Positions 48,677 through 61,444 of a stretch of DNA of 64,000 nt are shown piece after piece (position 1 is the stretch's first letter; the number at the start of each line of letters is the position of its first letter). The notes below the pieces were generated by a model. That model did no database searches and had not been told where the DNA came from. It was given only the letters and a program-made list of their open reading frames with translations. The stretch spans positions 1,449,594-1,513,593 of the forward strand of contig OY848919.1 in NCBI GenBank assembly GCA_963693285.1. The letters are read 5' to 3'. The position numbers were made by a program, and so were the translations under genes. Source of the DNA: Xestospongia muta (Eukaryota; Porifera; Demospongiae; Haplosclerida; Petrosiidae).

Positions 48677-49946
48677 TTTAGCTATTCTATCAAGTTGAGC
48701 AGTCTCCTTTAAAGTTAATGGATCAGACGTAGTCTGTACTAAACTATGTAACTGATGACATAGTTCCATAATCTCACAAAGACCTCGAGATACCTAACAG
48801 TTCATATAAATGATGTATCTGATGTTCTCATGTACTAGAACTTACAGCTGGTAGAAGACAAAACAATTGAGTTTGTAATGTAGTGAGATAGACATCATGA
48901 GCATGTTTTATAGACTCAAAGTCATGAGTAGATCTGATTTTTTGTAAGAGTTGTGTAAATTGTGTCTCCAGAACATCAACCTACCAACCATAACAACATG
49001 AGAGTTTACTATCCTAGGTCACTGTGGTAAGTACTGATGTTCACTAGTCTAGAGCTTACTAACGGTAGCTATCCTAGGTCACTGTGGTAAGTACTGATGT
49101 TCACTAATCTAGAGCTTACTAATGGTAGCTATCCTAGGTCACTGTGGTAAGTACTGATGTTTACTAGACTAGAGCTTACTAATGGTAGCTATCCTAGGTC
49201 ACTGTGGTAAGTACTGATGTTCACTAGTCTAGAGCTTACTAATTGTAGCTATCCTAGGTCACTAGTAAATACTGGTCTGGTCTGACTTACTTGAACATAG
49301 TACTGAAGATTATCGATCAAAAAAGCCATATGAACTCTCAGTTGCCATAGCAACCCAGCTGTTCTTTGACGTTTAGACATCTGTAAATACCAAGTATGTT
49401 GAAGAGCTAGTTGAGCTCGTCTGACAGCTAACAGGATTTTGAAAAGTGAGTTATACCTGTTTATAAAACAAGTACATGAGATAACTAACTATGCACTGAC
49501 TTTTCAAGTACAGCTGATGTAAAGAGAATATGTAGCGGCCATTTTGGTTTGAAACTAAGTCCAAGTTGATCCCAGCTTTTCTGAATTTTTGTTTCGGGCT
49601 TTTGAGCTGTAGGGAGGACCCCCTTTCGATCTGGAGGAGGAGGTACTGTTAACTGGAACTGATGTAGGAGTGTCTCATCTTCAATACCTAGTTTAGTCAT
49701 GGCTTGTCTGAAGGCAACATTAACATCTACATGAATGAATGGATGGATAGATGATAAATGGATGAATAGAAGGACAGATATATACCATGTTGTGTTGATA
49801 ATAAAGGAGGTAAACTCATAAAGGAATTAGCTATATCTATGAAAGTTAAAAAGAGACCACCACGTCCTAATAAAAAGAAGTCCTTCATTATCTGTAAACT
49901 ACCAATAAGATCTGACTCTTCAACTAATAGTAACCACAAGTGCTGG

Positions 49947-49985
<39 letters not shown>

Positions 49986-52083
49986 ATCTGTTCATTCATC
50001 TATGTTTCCACTTACTTCAGCTACTGTGTCTCGTATTTGACTACAACAACTTTCAAAGGCTCTCAAATCAAATAATGGCTGTCTTTGTAGATCAGTGAGT
50101 AGATCAGCAAATGTCAATTGATGAGTATGAAGTTGAGTAGCTAGACAATAGATTAATGGATGAATAACTGGATGGATTAATGGATGAATGACTGGATGGA
50201 TCAATGGATGAATGATGGATTTTCAATGGATGAGTGACTAGACGGATCAATGGATGAATGACTGGATGGATCAATGGATTAATGACTGGATGGATCAATG
50301 GATGAATGACTGGATGGATTAATGGATGAATGAATGGATGGATTAATGGATGAATGAATGGATGGATCAATGGATGAATGAATGGATGGATCAATGGATG
50401 AATGACTGGATGGATTAATGAATGAATGACTGGATGGATCAATGGATGAATGACTGGATGGATCAATGGATGAATGACTGGATGGATCAATGGATGAATG
50501 ACTGGATGGACTAATGGATGAATGACTGGATGGATTAATGGATGAATAACTGGATGGATTAATGGATGAATGACTGGATGGATTAATGGATGAATGACTG
50601 GAGAGATGGACAGACTACCTGATTGACTAGATGATATTCCATTATTTTGTGATGATATTTTGACAAAATTTTCTGATTCTTTTCCTAAAAAGATCTGAAG
50701 AGCTTCTCCTATAAACAATATCTAGATATGACATAGTCAGTTAGTACATATACACAATAAAAAGGAACTGACCTTCTCTGCTACTCTCATAGGTAGATAA
50801 CTAGGTAAGAGAGAAGGATTGATTTGGTAACTGGAGAGTCCCCTCGGCTGATAAGTTGGTTGTAAAGGATTCTGTTGATTGAAAGGATAATATCACACAT
50901 GTTAGCACACAGTCTCTCCCTCTCTACCTCCTCATTTTCTTCCTCTTCTTTGGCCTTTACAGAAGGAACAGGTTCTATGAAGAATTCCTTATAGTCATCT
51001 TTAAGTAGTCCATGTATTATCCAACTAGATAGCTGTTTATAAAGGACACCATGACATGTGTACAGGAGACTATATATAAGGACAATATGATATGTAATAC
51101 TGAGTTATATCTGTTTATGTATCCATATATACATCTATTTGTCCATTCATCCATTCCATCTATCCATTTACCTTTCATATGCTGCTTTAACTGATGGTAT
51201 ACCACAAGCAGATCTGTCATATAATAGACTAAGTATATGACAACCATGAAGCTAACATAATACCAACTAACTAATACAATATATTAACAATATATAAATT
51301 ACCTTATATCTTAATATATGTTTAATAGTAGTATCTAATGATGGTAAGAGAAAATGATACTATAAAATGAGAGAGAAAAGAGTTAAAATAAATGAATGGA
51401 TAGATGGATGGACAATGGATGAATGGATAAATTGTATAGAAGGATAGATGAACTGATGGATATATGAATGGATAATGGATAAACAGATGATAATGATGGA
51501 CAGACAGATAAAATACGATACCTCTTCAAATTTATGTTGAATATGTGATAATGGTAAATGATGATCTTTAATACACTACATTTTAAATAAAACATGTATT
51601 ATTTTATAAGTAGAGTTGATGTTACATGTACCTCTTTTTCAACATCAACTAATCTCTGACGATATGGACCTAGTACTTGATTTAATCCAATAGCCAGTGC
51701 TCGTATATAAAGACCTACATTTATTTTATATGATATTGAAGTGTGTATGTTTTATGTTCAACCTGGTGACTCTTGTTCATTAGTAGTGGGTGTGGTCAAA
51801 GTCAAAACAGCTGACGTTTGTTTCTTAATAAAATCTTGAAGTGTTAGGTAATATGTACCTAATGATACTACTCTGTTGATCAAATCTACTTCACTTGGAT
51901 GTATAAATGGTAGATCTGGTATTAACTGGTGTCGGTAGTAAGTTCAGAGATAGTATCATTATCATAACTTTAAATTGCAATCATTTTAGATCTTACCTCA
52001 AATAGACCAGTGTCTCTAGAACGTGTGAAGATATCTCCAGGACATCCTGAGAGTGTCAGCAAAATCTCGTGATGCATTCTCAT
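48441..52083 (-). CDS. TUBGCP4: Gamma-tubulin complex component 4
   Basis: Sixteen exons give 640 residues (human 667): 51997-52083, 51763-51925, 51632-51714, 51522-51575, 51303-51359, 51172-51251, 50928-51024, 50773-50871, 50619-50721, 50016-50140, 49786-49942, 49501-49726, 49291-49456, 48846-48980, 48677-48793, 48441-48614. GCP4 is a core subunit of the gamma-tubulin ring complex that seeds microtubules. Diagnostic stretches: HHEILLTLSGCPGDIF at the start, SWIIHGLLKDDYKEFFIE, LWLLLVEESDLIGSLQIMKD, FFLLGRGGLFLTFIDIA, KPKWPLHILFTSAVLEK, LIDNLQYYVQVDVLETQFTQ, STHDFESIKHAHD, and DFSRQASLLFRILSNVRS to LILRLDYNKFF near the end. The start could be 52083 or the second ATG at 52077. Introns hold CT tracts, the 60-base minisatellite and a 24-base minisatellite. 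Confidence 0.95.
48645..48673. repeat. (CT)n tract in TUBGCP4 intron 15
   Basis: About 14 CT units on the plus strand close to the exon 15 donor; purine-rich on the transcribed strand. Confidence 0.9.
48997..49265. repeat. 60-base minisatellite in TUBGCP4 intron 13
   Basis: Four to five units of the same 60-base family as at 33148 and 43020, antisense to TUBGCP4 here. Confidence 0.93.
49951..49982. repeat. (GA)n tract at the acceptor of TUBGCP4 exon 11
   Basis: On the transcribed strand a CT run leads into CTCCCTCCCAG, the acceptor of the exon starting at 49942. Confidence 0.92.
50155..50605. repeat. 24-base minisatellite in TUBGCP4 intron 9
   Basis: About nineteen units of gatggatcaatggatgaatgactg with t/c variation. 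It stays open in the upstream exon frame on the coding strand as an Ile-His-Pro repeat. Confidence 0.93.
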
Positions 52084-52409
52084 AAGCTGTTAGAACACTC
52101 CACCTCTATAATCAATGAAGACAAATATTAATTCCACCCACGTGCGTGCTGAGAGCACAGGTCCTGTACAAAGTGACGCGGTATGTATAAAGAAACTAAA
52201 CTCTGAAATATTTTTAGTAAATCATATATTTTTAATGTTGTACAAATAATAATAATATAATATTATAATTATCATATTTCTATAAAATAAAAATTGTATA
52301 TAATATAGTAAAGACAATAGTTTATTGCTCTTGACTTCTTTGTAAAATATTTTCCTTTATTGTTTTACATGATGATACTAGTTTAAATGTTATCATGTTT
52401 AGTTTTACA
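52084..52409. other. Upstream region of TUBGCP4
   Basis: About 325 AT-rich bases. Holds the TUBGCP4 promoter at its left end; no gene seen. Confidence 0.5.
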
Positions 52410-53275
52410 AGGTATCCTCTTCATCTGGAGGAACTCTATATGATAATGTCCATACATTGAATGAAAGGTCATTAATAACTTGAAAGCTACACAATGAAGA
52501 TATATGTCAAAGTGATATTAGAAGGACAAACTTACATTTGGTCAAGAAAAAACATAAGTTATAGACTTTGTTTGATGTTACAACTTAGTAGGTCATGTTT
52601 GTAAACATAGTCTACCTTCATCATGAGTCTAAACTGACTAGATCTCTAAGGGAGAAATACAATCATTGTCCCATCCCTTCTTGTCATTATTAGACTCAGT
52701 TTAAATAATACAATAGAACATTTAGTAATAGGATTCCTTAAACTCATCTATTGTACTTTGGGACTCCTAACTGTCTTCTTAAATCTGTAGGATATAAGAT
52801 AATTACTAGGTATTTGAAAAGCAAACTCAGACATCTCTCCCATGAAGGCAGTAGTTTGGTTAGCCATACTTGACATGTCAAAGTCTTCCATAAGTCCTAG
52901 TTGTCTATCTGGTATTACTACCCACTTAGTGTAAGAGAAAGTACTGTAGGTGGTTTCTAGATCAATCTGTTAAGATAGGAAAATGGGTGAGAACCATTTT
53001 TCCTTAAGCAGAAAATGCCAGACAACTAGTTGAATAGATGGTCATATGAACAGATAGTAGTAGATGTAATATAACTAGTAATTTCTTATTTTTTATTGTA
53101 TATATTAATTTTATACCTATAATTTCTTCTTTTGTTTGATCAACATGTACAATGACTGTGTTATTGTTCTTGATCTCTGTCTTGTTCATTGGTCAACATT
53201 GTACAGCTAGATTGTCTACTTCTTCTTTGTGTTTTAAATTATCTCCTCCTCCTCCAGTCTGTGCAAACTAGAAGC
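52410..53275 (-). pseudogene. Probable decayed gene of unknown family
   Basis: Three or four exon-like pieces on the minus strand have protein-like composition and splice-like edges but do not join. Piece 1 (53267 down to 53116) reads FAQTGGGGDNLKHKEEVDNL, then an in-frame TGA at 53193-53195, then NKTEIKNNNTVIVHVDQTKE. Piece 2 (52971 to about 52745) reads LETTYSTFSYTKWVVIPDRQ and on to FAFQIPSNYLISYRFKKTV; its phase clashes with piece 1. A short piece near 52620 (QFRLMMK) and a last piece ending at 52410 (FNVWTLSYRVPPDEEDTL, then TAA) follow. I do not recognise the family. It could also be a live gene whose exons I have mis-joined. Confidence 0.4.
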
Positions 53276-54085
53276 ATAATACAACATTGTTCTAAGTAAC
53301 TTACCGCCGTGTTTACTAGCAAGTTTGCATTTTTCCAAAGTTACACACCACACCATTAAAGTAGCAGCTGTCGGTGAGAAAAAGTTTGCTGCTTAAGCCT
53401 TTACTGCTTTAAGCCTTCTTTACTAGAAACTACTAATGATAGAAGATAACTAACTAGCAAAACTGCTAACTACTAGATACAGTCTACTACTGTTAATAGA
53501 AACTAAGTTTGTGTTTGTTTAGTAGTAAGTTAATAGTTGTAATGTTATCAAGAAATCTTCTGATGTTGTATGGATCAGTACTTTCATGGAATTGTTAAAA
53601 GTGAGTGTATTATTAAATAGAACGTGTTATTAAATATAATATTAATTTGTTAAGTGAACTGTGTGTGTAGGAAATAAGTTTTTAGTTGATTTGACAAATT
53701 AATTGGCTTTAATTAATGTATTTTTAATTAGTAGTAGCAATTAGTGGTATTAGATGTAGCGATAATATTTAATTTTATATAGCTACTAACTAGAGGCCTA
53801 TTACTGTACAATTTAGTCTAGTTTGTTTGTTATAATTGTATTTGTAAATATTAGAAATAACAATATTGAAGCTTTTATTATTAACTAATGTAGGCATAGT
53901 CAATTGTCAAGTAGAGAAGTTGAGTTTTTCTAGAGAAGAAGTGAATAATTATAAACGTTGTTAACTTTGTTAGAAGACAAAGAACTGGAAACTAAAGTAT
54001 TTAACTAATAATTGACTTATTTGAATTTGAAATAATTCATTTTTAGTAAAAAAGATATCAGTAATAGTACAAAAATAACTAATAA
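53276..54085. other. AT-rich spacer, no gene seen
   Basis: 810 bases dominated by short direct repeats of actagt/agttaac type (for example around 53410-53520). No coding potential that I can support. Confidence 0.55.
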
Positions 54086-57000
54086 TTAACGGAACCTATT
54101 ACCATTAACACACAAATATTTCAAACTATTATTTTTAACACAAACATTTTGTAATTGTTCACCAAAGTTATTAATATTAGGACAGTCGGTGAGATATAAT
54201 GATTCTAATGTTTTAGTGGTAATGATGAGATTAGAAAGATGTGGTATGTCTTTATCAGTAATATTATTGTCATGCCACAACTCTAATCCCTTGATTACTT
54301 TACTACCAGCTACAGCAGTTGTTAATAAGTGGTAAGTATCTGGTACAAGAGGTGAGGAGGAAAGCCATAGGTACTCCATTGTTTGGTTATAAGTTAGTAC
54401 TTGAGATAGTTTACTGACACAGTTACTATCAAAATGAGTGTTATCTATATCGAGTCTCCTCACTTGACATTTATTAATATCAGTTAATATTGTTTGTAAA
54501 CTTTGAAGAGATAATGAGATGAGTTTAATCCACCATTTCGTGTGTCGTCGTCTCTTTAATTGATGTATCACTTCTTTACATTCTGCAAGAGTGGTTGAAG
54601 TAAGTGTAACTCTATCACTGTACCACTTAACATTTCCAGTGTCTCCTATAATAAAACATAGTTACTATATAATATTTTACACACACAACAATAGCTATAC
54701 ACACACTCTAACATGCTCAACTACGATTGTCAAGGCCTAACGAAGAAGACGACGCCATTACTAGTGTTAGGTTACTATAGCAATGATGTATGGAGATGAA
54801 CGGATTCTACAAAACGGACTTAAATTTATTGAGTGTTATACTAATAATTTACTATATTAGATGATCTGAGCCAGGATGGGGGCGTCACTATCTACTATTG
54901 AGACGGACACACAAGGTAATGAACTGTCAGATAGACATCAGTGAGGATGACTCAGTTATATCATTAGTCAAGATGATTCACAATTAACCAGCAACTATAC
55001 CAGTATAATATTATAAATAGTTGAGGTACAGGAATTTCTTCCATTTTCATATTTTATGATTGACACTGAGAATTATACTAACATAACCATGTAATGTCAC
55101 ATTGAATTTGATGTCCTAGTTTCCACACTATATACTCTTCCAGTAAATTTAACAATAACATGGACTACATTAATTGGTACATGTGTAGGTACTATTATGA
55201 CAGAGATTATCATAGAGATCCACTATAGATTACTGAGAAATATTTGATAGTTTAAATTTTCATTGTTACTTAGCCATTAGTGATGAATCCATTACTCAAG
55301 TAAGAGTTCTTACTCAACATTGACAACAGGTGTGATAATGAAAGCAACTAATGAAATAGACTTGTGTCTTCATGTAATAAATTTCACATACAGTTGTTGT
55401 ATGTGAAATTGATGAGTTATCATATGTTATAGGAGTGTGCTACAAGCCAGTACATACTGTACCATATATATATTGTAGTTTAATCACATGTTTTAAACAT
55501 TACTAAAGTTATAATGGCAGCTTACTTGGTAGTTCTTCATCATCTGATGATTCCTGGTGGCTGTCCTCCTCATCTGTATCTTTTGATGTTAACTGAGTGA
55601 TGATTTTATCTTTCTCTGTCAATTGTTGAGTTAGTGAACTAATCATCTCCTGTAATTTAGTAATCTCTTGTTGTCTGTCTGTAGCTACACAGTACACAAT
55701 ATAAGATGTTATACATTTTGAGTAGTTATATAATACCTTCTCTTTCTTGGACAGTAGATGTAAGGTTCTCTAATGTTTTCATCTTGTCAACCAGCTCATA
55801 TGCTTCTGTGTCTGAAGAAACAAGTGAATGACCAAATAAAGTTTTATAAAGAACATGTGTATCTATACCTTCTTGTTTGATATCAAGTGGTTCCTCAAGT
55901 TTTTGACTTAAAAGTGGATGACTAGTTTTAAGGAGATCACTCACCTCTAATATCCGAGACCTCAGATCTACAACAGATAAAGTAAAGAGCTATATATGTT
56001 GTTAATATACCTTTTATGTTCTCTGTTAAATGAATATTTCTTTCCTCTTTCTCTCTTAATTGTAAAGTAAGAGATGTTATTATCTCTTGTAATGATTGTA
56101 GCTCCTTCTGTAATTCTGTAAAAATACAAAGCACATGTGCAACACATGTATATTAATTTTATATTTTAAACATAATAATTATATATAATAACAGGAGCAC
56201 ATAATGAGAAAGACAAAAAATGGAAGGAGCATGAAATCCCATGTAGTTTATTAAATCCCAGGTATAGAGCTCTTGAGAGTACTGTTACTATATTTAGATC
56301 AATAATTTATTAAAATTAATACCACAGCTATCCCTATATAGTATCACTTGGGAGCTCTGTACTGTACTGTGTACTAGTACTAATAAAATATACAAATATA
56401 TATATTGCAGATTTGCAGTGCTTTTTATAATTAACTGTCAGTGAAAGGTATTTAATCATGCAGAATTTAGAATATAATATGATGACTTGATGGTAAACTA
56501 GTAGCAATGTATATAATTGATGACACAACGTAGTATAGGTCAGAATATATACATATAAAATCACTAACTTTGTTCTGTCTTTTCTCTCTCTAAAAGTTCA
56601 TTAAGAACATCCTCTTTTTCTTGTAGCAACTTAACAAGTAGAGATACTTCTGGTTTCTCAGAATATGATCTAATATGGTCATAATTTGAGAATATATTTA
56701 AAATAACACTTACAACACAGTCACTAGATCAACATTAACTTTGTAAGATTGGCTTGACTTGTCCCACTCAATGTAATTGAACAACTTGGATTCAGGAGAG
56801 CTTTTCTCCAATATTACTGTGGGAAGACTAAATACTAATTCAATACATCCTTCATTGTAATCATGGAAGTGTAAGATAGCACCACCTTGAAAACCAAGTA
56901 GTTTGGCAAGTTTTCGTTGAATAGCTCTTACTTCTCCTCCAGTTATGACAAGATCTGCAGACACTTTAAGAAAAAGTTCAGTACGTTGAGATTGAGTGTG

Positions 57001-59534
57001 TGGAGGAGCACATGGTATTTCAAAAATAGAGCGTTTTAAGTATGGAATGAGATGTTCATCTTCATATTTCTTTAAAAACTTATTTTCAGATTCATCTCCT
57101 AAACTCTTAACTATAACTTTAAATAGGTCATAGTTGAACCATGTACAGTGTTGGGATAACTCAGAAAACACACCAGAAACACTGTCATCTTTACTAAAAT
57201 GAAACACCATTGGTTCATATTGATCCTTTTTTGAAGTGCCATAGCTACATACAATACACTGAATATCTCTTGGGTCAACTTGACGGTTTCTAAATGATTG
57301 TAAAAGTTGAGCAACAAAGACAGTATAAGCTTCACGAACATCACAATTGTCATCCATTAGTTGGTCTCTCACTGCCTCTTGCTCACTCTCTGTTAAATCT
57401 TTCCAGTTTGGGTAACGACTTTTTACTTTCTCTGGATCAAGGTGAAATCTTGTTGTTTGTGGCAATGATGTCGTTCTCTTTGAAAGACATTTTAATGTTG
57501 AATCAGCTACAAAACGATCTTCTATTTTCAAGAAAGACTTTACCAATTCTTTGGAAGTAGCTGCACTACCATTCTTTCTTTTCCATGTCCACAACATCTT
57601 AATTTTCTTTTGTACATCATTTTTGTCACTTTGGGAAATACTATGAACTCTCTCTGTTGATAAATTGAGACAATGACCAGCTGCTATATAGTCATCATTC
57701 ATATGTTGTGAGACCTCAATGAGCAGGCCATCATCACACTCTTTATCTACTTCTTCATATGAGAGACCATACTGACTCAATAGACTTGAAAGATCTAATG
57801 TAACTAAAGAGACATTATAATATACAAAAGACAATATAATTGATACTTAATATTAAATTAGCATATTTACTAGTTATACGTGAAGTACTATTTTCTATGA
57901 GATATTTAAGTAATGGGTGGGGTCAATGTCTCACTATGTGAAACTATAAGCATTGAGATACATCCTAAGTACAATATATAGTGTATAATATGAGAATAGA
58001 TCAGTACATTAACTGATTTATAATGATACTAGAACTGATCAATGTCTCATAATATGATGATTGTTTAACTGTTTGTGTGACTATTATCAGTATTGACAAT
58101 GACTCAATATACTTGTGAATCTATTTCTTGTATTATGTTGTCATGATTCCATATCATATATTCATTCTTTCTTTATTATGATAGACCATATTGCTTAAAT
58201 CCTACACTGAAAAAAGCATTTTGTCATTTTAACTGAGGTATTCATTACCACAGTTTCATCAATGTGATGTAAACCCATTCTAAGTTGCTACAAGGCCAAC
58301 TATAGTGTATCTTAATATGCATTAATATGCCAACTAGTTGCATCTACAACCACATTTCTTTTACATTCACTTTGCTATAGTGATTGAATCATAGCTTCAT
58401 TTGAAGCTATAAGCAGATTCTGTTTCAACTGTTCCTAATCCAATTAATTAAGTTGAAATACTTAAAATCTATCTCTTGCTCATGGCTTCAATTACTAGAC
58501 ATAAACTACAAAGAGGACCTTTTGGCTTCTAGTTGAGTTTATACATATTGAGTTAGACCAGTTTTGGCTTTGTGGTAACTCAATATTGGGCTTACGTCAT
58601 ATTGATGAAATTATGGTAACAAAGACAATGGTTGAAATGACAAAATGCTATTTTGAGTGTATAGACTTAGTTTAGAGTTTAGAGTTTATAAGTTAGGCAA
58701 CAGGTTGACAACAAATTATTGTGACAAGTTTACTGACATAAGCAGCAAATGTGTAGGTATCCACCACTTAGTCAAATCAAGTCCAGTAAATGAACTAAGG
58801 AATACCTTGAGCTAGACCCCTTGACACATGACATGTGTCAAGGGATATGATGAGAAGGGTCTAGGAAAGGTTACCATTAATTAAACTATAGTATACCAAT
58901 CAGATACCACTAGATAGATTCTTGGTAGCATGTGTGGGAGGCCATAGTTATTGTGGGTGTCTGTATGGCTTTCTCATTTATGCTTATCATAATTAAAGTT
59001 GTGATGTGACCTTTGCTAGACTCTCCTTTGTAACAAAGAAGAGGAGGGTGTCTCACTTGATAGACTTAATATATGGCTCATCAATTTCTCTATATCTAAT
59101 GTCTTTGACTTACTTGCTATTACAGGCTGTATTGTAGCACTTGGTTCATTGGGAGTTTCTTCTTCTGCTGTATATTATAATAACTATACTTTATATACTC
59201 TTAGACACTTACCAATGACAGGAATGTGATCTTTTAATTTTGTCTCATATTGCTGAGCTAGACTCATTTGACCAACAGCTTCCATCTTCAATGTGTCCAG
59301 AACCTGTCTTCTTGTAGCCTGTGGTTTAGTATCCAACCACAGTTCATACATCTTTGATACTTTGTAAGGAACAGGTTTGGGTAGCTCTTCAATTTCATTT
59401 AACTTTCTGACATCAAGTTTAAGTTGTGTTCCCATTATATACCAGTTAGTACTGATAGGAACATCTGCACATAACTCAGCTAAAGTTGGTTTGCTATTTA
59501 ATATCTCATCAAATGAACTATCTCCAGTAGCCAT
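54086..59534 (-). CDS. Death-Death-coiled-coil-LRR protein, candidate innate immune adaptor or sensor
   Basis: Exons 59213-59534, 59114-59167, 56714-57803, 56569-56669, 56011-56115, 55737-55967, 55526-55684 and 54086-54645 join in phase to 873 residues. Residues about 8-100 form a Death-fold domain (LAELCADVPISTNWYIMGTQ, DTKPQATRRQVLDTLKM). A second Death domain lies at about 128-215 (LGLxLSxERVHSIS type, VQKKIKMLWTWKRKNGSAAT). Residues about 240-485 form a globular region I cannot name (AQLLQSFRNRQVDPRDIQCI, LKRSIFEIPCAPPH). Residues about 490-690 are coiled coil in three related exons (LQEIITSLTLQLREKEE, LQEMISSLTQQLTEKD). Residues 700-873 are leucine-rich repeats of ribonuclease-inhibitor type. 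No NACHT ATPase is present. The E3 end could be read as a stop, but GTAAGT there and phase support continuation. Start 59534 is the first ATG. Confidence 0.8.
57804..59113. other. Long intron 2 of the Death-LRR gene
   Basis: 1.3 kb AT-rich intron between the two Death-domain exons. I see no gene, repeat array or RNA in it. Confidence 0.5.
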
Positions 59535-61444
59535 TTCAGTCAAGACAGATGATGTTTTTCTAGGTTACAAGAAGTGTTTTATTAATCTCTGGTCTATTTC
59601 CTCCTCAGAAACCTGTCATATGACTTTTTTTCATAACAATGAATATGATATTGGGGATAATACTAATATGACCAAGTCATATCCAACCCAATGACTCTAA
59701 AAGGACCTCTATAACCAGTAGTAAGTACTGACATGTACTGTTATGATAACTCTAGCTTAATTATCTGAAGATGAAGCAGATATCTAGTTTAAAAAACAGA
59801 GGGTTATAGATTTGAACAATTATTTATAAATTAATACAGTCAATTTTAAAAATGTCAAAATGTGTTAAAAGACAATAATATTCTATTAACAAATAAAACA
59901 ATTGTATGTAACAGACACAACATGTATACAATAAAAGTCATGTGACAATCACATGATGATAGAAAATAATCAACAATCCATTAAATCATCCAATTAAATA
60001 CAGTGATGCTAGAGTTGATCAAAGGTCACATAGCTAGTATGACAGTTGTTTAAACTGCTTGAAATTATTATCATTGAAACACAAATCATTGAAGTCAAGT
60101 TCTTGCTTACAGACACCATATTATCTCTTCTTTGTAACTACCTTCCTTAAAACATAAAGAACAAAGATAAATTATGCTTTTATAATAGCCACACCTACCA
60201 GTACTATATAAATGTTCTTAAACTAAGTATATCCCAATTATGATATATACAAACACTGTTAGCGTCTTTGATATTTATAATACTATTAACAGTTGTAATA
60301 AAATACTCTACTATTAACAGGAGATAAACATATAAGAGCTACATGGACAACCGCATATAATATTAACTGATAGTCTATCATTATACTAGTGTTAATTGTG
60401 ACATGACAAATGAAGCTCATTTAGTTCCATAACAGTGGGATTTTAAACATATTATATAGGTTTCTAATTCCTATTTCTCATGTAGCATGGTCTCCAATTA
60501 AATGTAACACTTAATTAATTCTAAAAATAGATATTAGAGTGGGACTATCTACTAATGATGTTGCTAGTGATGTACTGTACAGGAGAGTTGATAACTTTGT
60601 TGCCAGATTTCTATCAGAAATTGCAACTGGTCCACCAAGATCCTCAATAATTATAAAGAAGACAATGACAGTATTCCTGTATCTCCTCTACAACTTCAAT
60701 CCTGCTGCAAAGACCAGAATTAGCTATGTCAGCAAAGTTCTCACTTTTCATAACAGACTCAGATATCAGACTAGCAGCAAATACTTCCTTGACAAATTTT
60801 GGCATACATCATACAATAAATTACAAGATATTACATTGTATAAAATTAACAGGAGAAGTTCCTACCTGTTGAAGACATTCCACTTGAGAACATATCAGTA
60901 TTATTACCAATACCAGTTCTAACTCCTCCTTCCCTTCACATGACTCCACCTCTGAGTCCAAGATTACCTGGAATCTGTCCACTAAAGAGACCGCCCCCTC
61001 CATTCCCTCCACCTTCTGTGTTAAATTAAAAATTATTAACGTTTGGAGTTAAAATATAGGCCATTCAAACTTTGCTTCTTACACTTTCAAGCACCACACA
61101 CATGCACAGTATATAGCATAGAATATTACTAGGTAGTTAACAGATAGCTTACCAACTCCTTGGAAAATTGGTAAAGAAAAAAGAGAAGATCGGGATAGCT
61201 AATAACAGATAAATTCCTTTTTTTGCAATAACTTTTGAATTTTCTGTAAAGAAGGAGATATAAATCTTATCGTTAACAAGTCTCTCCTCGACAGTGCAAG
61301 TAAAAAGACAGTTTTCTTTCTGTAAAGTCAACGAACACCAGTTATAACTGCCATGAGACTACATAGAGGTGTGGCTAACGTGTATTTGAAGTAACTCCTA
61401 TTCATGTAACATTGTCATAAATATTGGAGAGTTACACTGTAACA
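59535..61444. other. Spacer with weak coding-like fragments
   Basis: About 1.9 kb before the CCDC22 locus. A plus-strand open frame of 127 codons (60539-60922) has no domain that I recognise. On the minus strand, 60930-61022 reads TEGGGNGGGGLFSGQIPGN, a Gly-rich protein-like piece, and 61146-61331 carries another open frame; they do not form a convincing gene. Possibly another decayed gene. Confidence 0.3.

Noticed and set aside
50104..50718. Ile-His-Pro repeat protein of about 200 residues
   Set aside because: It starts within TUBGCP4 exon 9 and reads through a 24-base minisatellite intron that ends in a proper acceptor.
57294..57560. Plus-strand 88-codon frame
   Set aside because: Shadow of the second Death-domain exon on the minus strand.
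60539..60922. 127-codon plus-strand frame as a gene
   Set aside because: No domain or splice support; composition does not resemble the surrounding genes, and it may be the reverse of a decayed gene.
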